From the NCBI GenBank assembly GCA_023386645.1, contig JAEWJI010000002.1, positions 1-45,401 on the forward strand: a DNA stretch of 45,401 nt, written 5' to 3'. Below are positions 23,568 through 30,240 of the stretch, one piece after another (positions within the stretch are counted from its first letter, which is position 1; every line of letters begins with the position of its first letter). The position numbers and the translations under genes were made by a program. The stretch comes from Pseudomonadota bacterium (lineage in GTDB: Bacteria; Pseudomonadota; Alphaproteobacteria; Caulobacterales; Caulobacteraceae). The notes below the pieces were generated by a model that saw nothing but the letters and a program-made list of their open reading frames with translations, ran no database searches and had not been told where the DNA came from.

Positions 23568-24992
23568 GTGAGCCGACCGCCGCAGACCCCGCCCCTCGAG
23601 CCCAAGCGGGCGCGACGGCCGCGTCGCAAGACCGTGGACCAGCAGCCCGCCGCGCCAGGGCTGGCGACTGCCGCGCCCGAGGCCGCGCTTCCCGCCAGGA
23701 AGAAGCCGATCTGGACGCACCTCTATTTCCAGGTGCTGGTCGCCATCGGCCTCGGCGCCCTGATCGGCCATGTCTGGCCGACGTTCGGGGAGGGGCTGAA
23801 GCCGCTCGGAGACGCCTTCATCCGCCTGGTGAAGATGATCATCGCCCCGGTGATCTTCCTGACCGTGGCCACCGGCATCGCCCACCTGAGGGACATCGGC
23901 CGGGTCGGGCGCGTGGCGGCCAAGGCCTTCGCCTATTTCCTGACCTTCTCGACCCTGGCCCTGATCATCGGCCTGATCGTGGCGAATGTCGTGCGGCCGG
24001 GCGCGGGCATGGGGGTGGATCCGGCGACGCTGGATCAGGGCGCGGTCAGCGGCTACGTCGCGCGCGCCCACGACACCTCGATCGTCGGGTTCCTGATGAA
24101 CATCATCCCCGAGACGGTCGTTGGCGCCTTCTCGGGCGGGGACATCCTGCAGGTCCTGTTCTTCTCTATCCTGTTCGGCGTGGCCCTGGCCATCGTGGGC
24201 GACCGGGCCCAGCCGGTGCTGACCGTGCTGGAGAGCCTGTCGGAGGCGATGTTCAAACTGGTCGCCATCCTGATGAAGGCCGCGCCGATCGGGGCGTTCG
24301 GGGCCTTCGCCTTCACCATCGGCCGATACGGCATCGAGTCTATCATCAACCTGGCCGCCCTGGTGGCCACCTTCTACGTGACGTCGGCTCTGTTCGTGGT
24401 CGTGGTGCTCGGGCTGGTTGCGCGGTTCAACGGCTTCTCGGTCTTCAAACTGATCCGCTATCTAAAGGAAGAACTGCTGCTGGTGCTCGGCACGTCGTCG
24501 TCCGAGGCGGCGCTGCCCAGTCTGATGGAGAAGATGGAGCGGGCCGGCTGTGACAAGCCCGTGGTCGGGCTGGTCGTGCCCACCGGCTATTCGTTCAATC
24601 TGGACGGCACGAACATCTACATGACCCTGGCGGCCCTGTTCATCGCCCAGGCCTGCGGGGTCGAGCTGAGCCTGGGCGAACAGGCGCTGCTGCTGGGCGT
24701 GGCGATGCTGAGCTCCAAGGGCGCGGCCGGGGTGACGGGCGCGGGGTTCATCACCCTGGCGGCCACGCTCGCGGTCGTGCCCTCGGTTCCGGTGGCCGGG
24801 ATGGCCCTGATCCTGGGCGTCGACCGGTTCATGAGCGAATGCCGGGCGCTGACCAACTTCATCGGCAATGCGGTCGCGACGATCGTCGTGGCGCGGTGGG
24901 AAAAGGCGCTCGACCGCGACGCGCTGAACGTGGCGCTGGCGGGGCCGTCGGCTCCGGTGGCCGTGGGCGCGACCGAGGCCGACAGCGACTAG
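23568..24992 (+). CDS. DctA-type dicarboxylate/cation symporter
   Basis: A 474-residue inner-membrane transporter of the dicarboxylate/amino acid:cation symporter family. Conserved transport-core motifs are TSSSEAALPSLM (hairpin 1), GYSFNLDGTNIYMTL (helix 7), SSKGAAGVTGAGFITLAATL (hairpin 2) and DRFMSECRALTNFIGN (helix 8), whose residues fit C4-dicarboxylate rather than glutamate carriers. Residues 1-45 are a Pro/Arg/Ala-rich extension not normal for the family, so the true start may lie downstream, but the GTG four bases after guaA is in frame and coupled. Succinate, fumarate and malate are likely substrates. Confidence 0.9.
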   Translation: MSRPPQTPPLEPKRARRPRRKTVDQQPAAPGLATAAPEAALPARKKPIWTHLYFQVLVAIGLGALIGHVWPTFGEGLKPLGDAFIRLVKMIIAPVIFLTVATGIAHLRDIGRVGRVAAKAFAYFLTFSTLALIIGLIVANVVRPGAGMGVDPATLDQGAVSGYVARAHDTSIVGFLMNIIPETVVGAFSGGDILQVLFFSILFGVALAIVGDRAQPVLTVLESLSEAMFKLVAILMKAAPIGAFGAFAFTIGRYGIESIINLAALVATFYVTSALFVVVVLGLVARFNGFSVFKLIRYLKEELLLVLGTSSSEAALPSLMEKMERAGCDKPVVGLVVPTGYSFNLDGTNIYMTLAALFIAQACGVELSLGEQALLLGVAMLSSKGAAGVTGAGFITLAATLAVVPSVPVAGMALILGVDRFMSECRALTNFIGNAVATIVVARWEKALDRDALNVALAGPSAPVAVGATEADSD

Positions 24993-24995
24993 GCG

Positions 24996-25478
24996 TCAGC
25001 GGCCGTCGGCGGCGCGCTCGAGCTCGGCGATGTTCAGCCGCTTCATCTGAAGCATGGCTTCCATGGCGCGCCTGGCCCGGGCCGGATCGGGGTCGGAAAT
25101 GAGTTTCGGCAGGATGCGCGGCACGATCTGCCAGGATAGGCCCCAGCGGTCCTTGACCCATCCGCACTGTTCGGCCTCCGGAACCGCCGACAGGGCTTCG
25201 GTCAGGCGGTCGATCTCCTCCTGCCTGTCGCACATGACCTGGATGGAGAAGGCTTCGCTGAGCCTGAAGTGCGGCCCCCCATTCAGGCCGACGTAGCGCT
25301 GTCCGGCGAGGACGAAATCGACCGTGAGAACCTGGCCCGCCGGCCCGGACGGCGTATCGGCGGGGGTGCGGAACACATCCAGGATCCGGGAATCGGGAAT
25401 GAGAGAGATGTAGAACTCGGCCGCAGCCTCGGCGTCCTTCTCATACCAGATGCAGCCAATGATCTTGTCCTGCGGCAT
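24996..25478 (-). CDS. PhnB-like VOC superfamily protein
   Basis: A 160-residue vicinal-oxygen-chelate fold protein of the PhnB/3-demethylubiquinone methyltransferase-like group. Typical parts are KIIGCIWYEKDAEAAAEFY at the start, LAGQRYVGLNGGPHF in the middle and CGWVKDRWGLSWQIVP near residue 110. The name methyltransferase used for this group is not supported by a SAM site, and the activity is unknown. The two halves (about 1-70 and 75-150) reflect one glyoxalase-like repeat. It is convergent with dctA across a 3-base gap. Confidence 0.87.
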   Translation of the reverse strand: MPQDKIIGCIWYEKDAEAAAEFYISLIPDSRILDVFRTPADTPSGPAGQVLTVDFVLAGQRYVGLNGGPHFRLSEAFSIQVMCDRQEEIDRLTEALSAVPEAEQCGWVKDRWGLSWQIVPRILPKLISDPDPARARRAMEAMLQMKRLNIAELERAADGR

Positions 25479-25670
25479 GCTTGGGCTCCTTCATGGCCGA
25501 GCGACCCTACGGATCGCATTTCCAAGGACGAGCGAAATGCGTCCGCGCCGACAGGCCGTCGAACAATATTTGCGAAAAGCGGAGTTCGGTCGCATCCATC
25601 AATCAGGTCGGTGACGACCAGGGGATGAAGGCGAGGGCAGGGGCCCGGCGTCGCAGAGGGGTTCAAGACG

Positions 25671-26075
25671 ATGGAAGACCTGTTCCGAAGCTACTGGTGG
25701 CTGCTGTTCCCGATGGCCTGGTTCGTGTTCGGGGGCTTTTCCAGTTTCCTGAACTACCGGCGGCAGAAGGAGACGCTGAAGCTGATCCGGGCCTATGCCG
25801 AGCGGGGAGAGCCGCCGCCCGAAGGCCTGCTGAAGGTGCTGGACCAGCCGGTCGATGACAGCCGGGACTACGGGCCTGGACGCTCGGGCGGTCGGGACGG
25901 GCACTGGTTCTCGTTCGTCTTCTTCGGGATCGCTGCGGTCGGGTTCGCCTATGGCGCCTACACCGACATGTATGGGGCGGGACCCGCGTTGGTGATCGTC
26001 ACCTTCGTCCTGGCCGGCCTGTCGGCGGCGTCTCTGGTCTCCGCCCTGCGGCAGGGGCGGCGGCGCGGGGACTGA
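25671..26075 (+). CDS. Small membrane protein, first gene of sigma module A
   Basis: A 134-residue protein with an N-terminal membrane helix (about 7-26), a cytoplasmic amphipathic segment (RRQKETLKLIRAYAERGEPP), a Gly/Arg/Asp linker and two C-terminal helices (about 82-101 and 104-124). It matches the gene at 27884 in length, topology, an A-x-x-[RK]-G-[EQ]-x-x-P motif and the AGAGGGG-type ribosome site followed by ATGGAAGAC. That relative resembles DUF6249 proteins. The role is unknown. The ECF sigma gene starts 21 bases later, so it may be a membrane partner or target of that sigma factor. Confidence 0.75.
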   Translation: MEDLFRSYWWLLFPMAWFVFGGFSSFLNYRRQKETLKLIRAYAERGEPPPEGLLKVLDQPVDDSRDYGPGRSGGRDGHWFSFVFFGIAAVGFAYGAYTDMYGAGPALVIVTFVLAGLSAASLVSALRQGRRRGD

Positions 26076-26096
26076 TGGCCGCGAAGGAGCGGGGGA

Positions 26097-26630
26097 ATGA
26101 TGGGGGAGAGCGACGCCGAACTGGTCCGCCAGGCGCGGGCCGGGTCGGACGCCGCCTTCGCGCGCCTGGTCAGCCGGTATCAGGCGCCGCTGCGCGCCTT
26201 CCTGCGCCGTGTGCTTTCCGGCGGTTGGGCGGAAGCCGACGACGTTGCGCAGGAAACCCTTCTGGCGGCGTGGTCGACACTCGGGAGGCTGAACGATCCC
26301 GCCGGCTTCCGGAGCTGGCTGCTGGGTATCGGCTGGCGGCGCGCTCAGGACCGGCTGCGCGCGCGGCTGAGAAGCGCGGGGCGCGAGGCGGCCTGGATGG
26401 AGGATCAGGAAGCGGCGGCAGGCGTGCGACCCGAGGAGCGGATCGCGCTGGAGCAGGCGATGGCGGAGCTGGCGCCCGACCAGAGGGCCTGCGTCGCCCT
26501 GTGCCTGGCGGACGGCTGGTCGCACGGCGAGGCGGCGGAGGCCTTGGGCCTGCCGCTGGGCACGGTGAAGTCCCATGTGCAGCGCGGTCGCGTGCGCCTG
26601 TTGCGGGCGTTGGGAGGGGCCGATGACTGA
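26097..26630 (+). CDS. ECF-type RNA polymerase sigma factor, module A
   Basis: A 177-residue group 4 sigma factor. Region 2 (about 20-88) includes DAAFARLVSRYQAPLRAFL and EADDVAQETLLAAW, which bind core polymerase and the -10 element. Region 4 (about 120-170) includes AELAPDQRACVALCLADGWS and AEALGLPLGTVKSHVQRGR, the -35 helix-turn-helix. AAGGAG and a G-run precede the start, and two ATG codons in tandem serve as alternatives. Its stop is overlapped by 8 bases by the next gene, the usual layout for a sigma/anti-sigma pair. Promoter targets are unknown. Confidence 0.92.
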   Translation: MMGESDAELVRQARAGSDAAFARLVSRYQAPLRAFLRRVLSGGWAEADDVAQETLLAAWSTLGRLNDPAGFRSWLLGIGWRRAQDRLRARLRSAGREAAWMEDQEAAAGVRPEERIALEQAMAELAPDQRACVALCLADGWSHGEAAEALGLPLGTVKSHVQRGRVRLLRALGGADD

Positions 26631-26931
26631 AAGAGAACCCGAGGCGGTGTTGAAGGCCTTCCTGGCCGCCGGTCGCCCGCCCGTTCGAGACTATCTGTTC
26701 GAGACGGCGGTGGCCGAGCGGATCGCCCGGCGCAGGGCATGGGGGACGGTAACGGCCCTGGCGCCATGGGTCGTCGCCGCCATGGCGGTGCTGTGGGCCC
26801 TGCAGCCGTGGCCCGAAGCCCTGGCGGTCGAGGCGGGAGGGGTTCTGACCGCCGCTGGAGCCGTCGTGGGCGTGGCCGTCGCCGCGCTGCTGGCGGCCCG
26901 GCTCACGATGCGGGCCGTCAGAGCGGTCTGA
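26623..26931 (+). CDS. Putative anti-sigma-like membrane protein, module A
   Basis: A 102-residue protein with a cytoplasmic N-terminus of about 40 residues and two membrane helices (about 42-60 and 70-92). It lacks the HxxxCxxC zinc motif of ZAS anti-sigma factors. Residues 25-35 (LFETAVAERIA) line up without gaps with LFAAEVERKLA of the matching protein in module B. The start overlaps the sigma gene by 8 bases, and GGGAGGGG lies six bases upstream. The pairing with the sigma gene suggests it holds the factor at the membrane. The last 14 bases overlap the convergent gene. Confidence 0.72.
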   Translation: MTEREPEAVLKAFLAAGRPPVRDYLFETAVAERIARRRAWGTVTALAPWVVAAMAVLWALQPWPEALAVEAGGVLTAAGAVVGVAVAALLAARLTMRAVRAV

Positions 26932-27739
26932 GCACCGCCCGGACCCCGAAGTGGTCGGACGGGTATTCGCCGTTGACCGGCTGGTCTCCCAGCAGGCGCG
27001 CTTCGGCGGGCGTGAAGGCGGCGCTTTGCGCGAAGATGTGGTCGATGACGCGCTCCGGGTGGCCCTTGGCGGGGTTCAGGGTGGTGGCGACCGCGCCGCG
27101 CGGCAGGGCGCTGGTGAAGCGCGGGCCGGTCAGCCAGGCCAGACCCCCGTCCTCCTGGACCGCGTTAAAGTCGCCCATGACGATCAGCGGCGTCCCGTCG
27201 GCGGGGAGCCAGTCCGCGAGGTCGGCGATCTGGCGAGCCCGGACGGCTTGGGCGTCCTGCTGCCAGGCCAGATGGGTGTTGACGATGTCGAGCGGTCGAC
27301 CGCCGTGGGAAACCCGGACACGAAGCGCGGTGCGGAAGTCGTCCAGCGGCTCCAGCTTCTTCCAGTCGCTTTCGAGGATCGGCAGGCGGCTGAGGATCGC
27401 ATTGCCGTAGCGGCGGAGCGCGCCTTCGGGGTCGGTGGAGCAGAAGCGAACTTCGTATCCGCCCAGGGTCTCGGCGAGCGAACGCGCCTGGTTCGGCAGA
27501 TCGACCGCGGCGTCCTCCAGAACCTCCTGCAGGGCGATGACGTCGGCGTCGGCGGCGCGCACGGCCTCGACGAGCAGGGGCTGGCGCGCGGCCCAGTCGC
27601 CCATGTTGTGCCAGATGTTGAAGGTGACCACGGTCAGGGCGGGTTCGCCGGGGCCCGCGCGCGTGGTCGCGCAGGCCGACAGGCCGGAAGCGAGGGCGCC
27701 GGCGCCGAGGCCTGACAGCAGGGTGCGGCGGTCGATCAT
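26918..27739 (-). CDS. Endonuclease/exonuclease/phosphatase family protein, putative lipoprotein
   Basis: A 273-residue exported hydrolase. The N-terminus combines a twin-arginine-like RR (residues 4-5) with a lipobox LSAC (C23), so it may be a Tat-exported lipoprotein. The EEP fold is shown by TFNIWH (Mg site asparagine), LQEVL (metal glutamate), NTHLAW, GDFNAV and the closing SDHFG, with IDHIF before it. Substrates may be nucleic acid, phospholipid or other phosphodiesters. It lies between the two sigma modules on the opposite strand. Its start is 144 bases from the module B gene, with which it diverges. Confidence 0.88.
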   Translation of the reverse strand: MIDRRTLLSGLGAGALASGLSACATTRAGPGEPALTVVTFNIWHNMGDWAARQPLLVEAVRAADADVIALQEVLEDAAVDLPNQARSLAETLGGYEVRFCSTDPEGALRRYGNAILSRLPILESDWKKLEPLDDFRTALRVRVSHGGRPLDIVNTHLAWQQDAQAVRARQIADLADWLPADGTPLIVMGDFNAVQEDGGLAWLTGPRFTSALPRGAVATTLNPAKGHPERVIDHIFAQSAAFTPAEARLLGDQPVNGEYPSDHFGVRAVLRPL

Positions 27740-27883
27740 GGGAGCTCCTGCATGGCGGCGGAAACCTCTAGTCCGTCTTACAAAGATTTCACCTTGGATT
27801 TCGCATCCGCCGGGATGCGTCGCTCCCTCTTGTTATCAGAAGGTCGGCGCATCAGGCTCCGTCCGGCATCAGAGGGGATACCC

Positions 27884-28291
27884 ATGGAAGACTTCATCCC
27901 GATCTTCGCGATCTTCGCGGTCTTCGGCACCATCACGGCCATCATCGTCGGCCCCACCTATCTGAAGTCGCGCGAGCGGCGCGAGGTGCAGGAGACGGTG
28001 CGGCGCGCCATCGACAAGGGCCAGGCCCTGCCGTCCGAGGTCATCGACGCCATGACCAAGGACACGATGAAGAACCTGCCGTCGCGCAGCCGCGATCTGC
28101 GGCGGGGCGTGATCTGGCTCGCCACCGGCATCGGCATCGCGGCCTTCGGCATCGTCAACGATTCCTCGTGGCAGTCCGACGGCTGGAACGGCCCGAACTT
28201 CGGCGGCGGCCTGCTGGGCATCGCCTGCATCCCGATCACCATCGGCCTGGCCTTCATCGTCCTGAGCTTCTTCAACAAGAACAAGGACTGA
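27884..28291 (+). CDS. DUF6249-like membrane protein, first gene of sigma module B
   Basis: A 135-residue protein with a helix at about 6-24, a charged cytoplasmic segment (SRERREVQETVRRAIDKGQ) and two more helices (about 74-92 and 107-127), ending in NKNKD. It resembles proteins annotated as DUF6249 and is the counterpart of the gene at 25671. The ATG is chosen because AGAGGGG lies six bases upstream. An open frame extends to 27752 but without a start site of that quality. A perfect palindrome lies between it and the sigma gene. The role is unknown. Confidence 0.78.
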   Translation: MEDFIPIFAIFAVFGTITAIIVGPTYLKSRERREVQETVRRAIDKGQALPSEVIDAMTKDTMKNLPSRSRDLRRGVIWLATGIGIAAFGIVNDSSWQSDGWNGPNFGGGLLGIACIPITIGLAFIVLSFFNKNKD

Positions 28292-28293
28292 CG

Positions 28294-28307
28294 CCGACGA
28301 TCGTCGG
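28294..28307. repeat. Perfect 14-base palindrome before the second sigma gene
   Basis: CCGACGATCGTCGG is fully self-complementary. It starts two bases after the stop of the DUF6249-like gene and ends 11 bases before the sigma ATG, overlapping the G-run that probably serves as ribosome site. It could be an operator for a dimeric regulator or a small RNA hairpin tuning translation of the sigma gene. No equivalent is seen before the sigma gene of module A. Confidence 0.5.
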
Positions 28308-28318
28308 GGGATCCGACC

Positions 28319-28876
28319 ATGGCCGTTAGCCTGATGAATCTGCACGATGTGGAGCTCGCCGCCCTCGCGGCGGCGGGCGGACGCAGGGAGTTCGGCGAAC
28401 TTGTTCGCCGGCACGGCTCCTCCGTCAGGGCCCTGCTGCGACGGATGGGAGCCGACCCGGCCCTGGCCGACGACGTGGCCCAGGACGCCTTTCTGCAGGC
28501 GTTCGAGAAATGCGCGGAATTCCGGGGGGAGGGCACCTTCGCCGCCTGGGTCCGGCGGATCGCGGCGCGGCTCTATCTGAAGCGTCGCTCCAAGGAAGCC
28601 CGCTATGTCGCCGAGGTCGAGCCCGAGGAGGAGACACCCGCCGTCGACACTCCGGGCCGGGTCGATCTGGACGAGGCGTTGAAGTCCCTGTCTGAACCGG
28701 AACGGCTATGCGTTTCTCTTTGTCATGGCGCCGGCCTGTCCCACCCGGAAATCGCGGCCGCCATGAATCTGCCGCTTGGAACGGTGAAGTCTCATGTCAA
28801 ACGTGGTCTGGATAAGCTCCGCGCCCGGCTTCAGCCGGGGCCTGAGCGGTCGGGAGGGCTGGCTCATGTCGGCTGA
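28319..28876 (+). CDS. ECF-type RNA polymerase sigma factor, module B
   Basis: A 185-residue group 4 sigma factor. Region 2 (about 24-92) contains REFGELVRRHGSSVRALLRR and ALADDVAQDAFLQAFEKC. Region 4 (about 120-170) contains LSEPERLCVSLCHGAGLSHP and AAAMNLPLGTVKSHVKRGLD. It resembles the module A sigma most strongly in the GLPLGTVKSHV helix. The start is ATG at 28319, or ATG five codons later. The following gene starts 11 bases before its stop, as with the module A pair. Confidence 0.92.
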   Translation: MAVSLMNLHDVELAALAAAGGRREFGELVRRHGSSVRALLRRMGADPALADDVAQDAFLQAFEKCAEFRGEGTFAAWVRRIAARLYLKRRSKEARYVAEVEPEEETPAVDTPGRVDLDEALKSLSEPERLCVSLCHGAGLSHPEIAAAMNLPLGTVKSHVKRGLDKLRARLQPGPERSGGLAHVG

Positions 28877-29282
28877 CGAGTTCGATCCGCATATCGAACG
28901 TCTGTTCGCCCAGACGCCGTCCATGCCCGACGCCCCGCTGTTCGCCGCCGAGGTCGAGCGCAAGCTGGCGGCGGGCTCGCGGATCCGCACCCTGGCCCTG
29001 ACCCTGGCGGGCGTGGTCGGTGGCGCGATCGCGGTGCGGGAGACGGTCGGCCTGAACCTCCATCTTGGTCCGCGCGAGGCGGAGGGCGGGTTCGCCTTCA
29101 ACGACGGCGTGGCGGCGGCGAGCGCCAGCGCGCAGTCGGCGGTGCAGTCGGGCCTGGACCAGCTGGGGCTCGACCAGGTCGCTCTGGGTTCGCTGGGCGG
29201 GATGCAGCTGTTCTGGATCTCGGCGGGCGCGCTGATCGCCCTGCTGGCGGCCGGCGCGGTGAAACTGTCGCAGGAAGGCTAG
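28866..29282 (+). CDS. Putative anti-sigma-like membrane protein, module B
   Basis: A 138-residue protein with a cytoplasmic N-terminus (1-38), one membrane helix (about 40-57), an outer Ala/Ser/Gln/Gly-rich loop (about 60-112) and a C-terminal helix (about 113-132). Its N-terminal 35 residues match those of the module A partner in position: LF at 25-26, V30 and LA at 34-35. No zinc-binding cysteine motif is present. The 11-base overlap with the sigma gene implies coupled translation. A longer loop outside the membrane might sense an envelope signal. That is inference. Confidence 0.72.
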   Translation: MSADEFDPHIERLFAQTPSMPDAPLFAAEVERKLAAGSRIRTLALTLAGVVGGAIAVRETVGLNLHLGPREAEGGFAFNDGVAAASASAQSAVQSGLDQLGLDQVALGSLGGMQLFWISAGALIALLAAGAVKLSQEG

Positions 29283-29283
29283 G

Positions 29284-29304
29284 CGGCGTCCGTCCCGCCG
29301 TTTT
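29284..29304 (+). terminator. Weak rho-independent terminator after module B
   Basis: CGGCG (29284-29288) pairs with CGCCG (29296-29300) around a seven-base loop, extended by possible G-U pairs and followed by TTTTCC. It overlaps the base after the stop of the anti-sigma-like gene. The stem is short, so the call is tentative. About 140 non-coding bases follow before the yfgM-like gene, with room for its promoter. Confidence 0.4.
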
Positions 29305-29441
29305 CCTGACGAAGTCGAGACCTACTGCTCGAAAAAGCCGGCATAGCTTCGGCTCCTCGCGTTGCGGGTGCGCCGTCCAGCCTCTAGGGTCCGGCCGGTT
29401 TGAATTTCAGGCTGCAGTCCGAGAGCTGGGGGCGACGTTTC

Positions 29442-30224
29442 GTGGTTGATGTCTTCGATGAGGTCGAGGAGGAGCTGCGCTCCGCCAAGTACAAGCGCCT
29501 CGCTCGCACCTGGCTTCCGGTTCTCGCCGGCCTGCTCGCCGTCGCGCTGGTCGCGGCCCTGGCCTGGTGGGGCTGGCAGACGCTGGAGACCAACAAAGCC
29601 GGCAAGGCCTCGGTGGCCTATGACCGGGGGCTGGAGCAGCTTCAGGCCGGGAACGCCGCCGGCGCCGACGCGGCCTTCGCCGAGGCCGCCAAGGAAGGCA
29701 ACGGCGCGTATAAGGCCCTTGCCCTGATGCAGCAGGCCGGCATCGCCGCTAACGCCAACCGCGGCAGCGACGCGGTCGCCCTGTTCGACCAGGCGGCCAA
29801 GGCCAGCCGCGATCCGATCCTCAAGGACGCGGCGGCGCTGAAGGCGGCGTATCTGGTGATGGACACGGGCTCGGCTGAGGATGTCGAAGGCCGGCTGGAG
29901 CCGCTGGCCGCCGAGGGCCGGCCCTTGCGCCCGTTCGCCCAGGAGGCCTTGGCGCTCGCCAAGCTCCAGCACAACAAGGCGGCCGAGGCGCGCGCCATCT
30001 TCGTTCAGCTGACGTTGGGCCAGGGCGTGCCGGATCCGCTGCGCCAACGCGCGCAGCTGGGCATCCAGGCCATCGACAACGGCGTCGCCGCCGCCGTACC
30101 GCAGATTCTGCGCGCGCCCGCGGCCCCGGCCCCGGCCGCGCCGATCACCAGCCAGCTGTCCGCGCGACCGCCGGCAACGAATCAGGCCCCGGCGGCCGCC
30201 CCGGCCCCCGTGCCCGCGCAGTAA
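29442..30224 (+). CDS. YfgM-like TPR membrane protein
   Basis: A 260-residue inner-membrane protein with a cytoplasmic N-terminal tail (VDVFDEVEEELRSAKYKRL), one membrane helix (about 24-46), and a periplasmic region of TPR-like helix pairs (about 55-200) that ends in a Pro/Ala-rich tail. The order YfgM-BamB-Der is conserved in many proteobacteria, where YfgM is an ancillary SecYEG and periplasmic chaperone partner. GTG at 29442 is chosen as the start by the VVDVFDEVEE beginning common to relatives. A TTG 42 bases earlier is possible. bamB follows after 16 bases. Confidence 0.82.
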   Translation: MVDVFDEVEEELRSAKYKRLARTWLPVLAGLLAVALVAALAWWGWQTLETNKAGKASVAYDRGLEQLQAGNAAGADAAFAEAAKEGNGAYKALALMQQAGIAANANRGSDAVALFDQAAKASRDPILKDAAALKAAYLVMDTGSAEDVEGRLEPLAAEGRPLRPFAQEALALAKLQHNKAAEARAIFVQLTLGQGVPDPLRQRAQLGIQAIDNGVAAAVPQILRAPAAPAPAAPITSQLSARPPATNQAPAAAPAPVPAQ

Positions 30225-30240
30225 GGTCCCGGTTCAAGAG

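Noticed and set aside
26075..26626. ATG frame overlapping the stop of the module A membrane gene, out of frame with the sigma gene
   Set aside because: The product is Arg/Gly/Ala-rich without motifs. The overlapping frame encodes a clear sigma factor.
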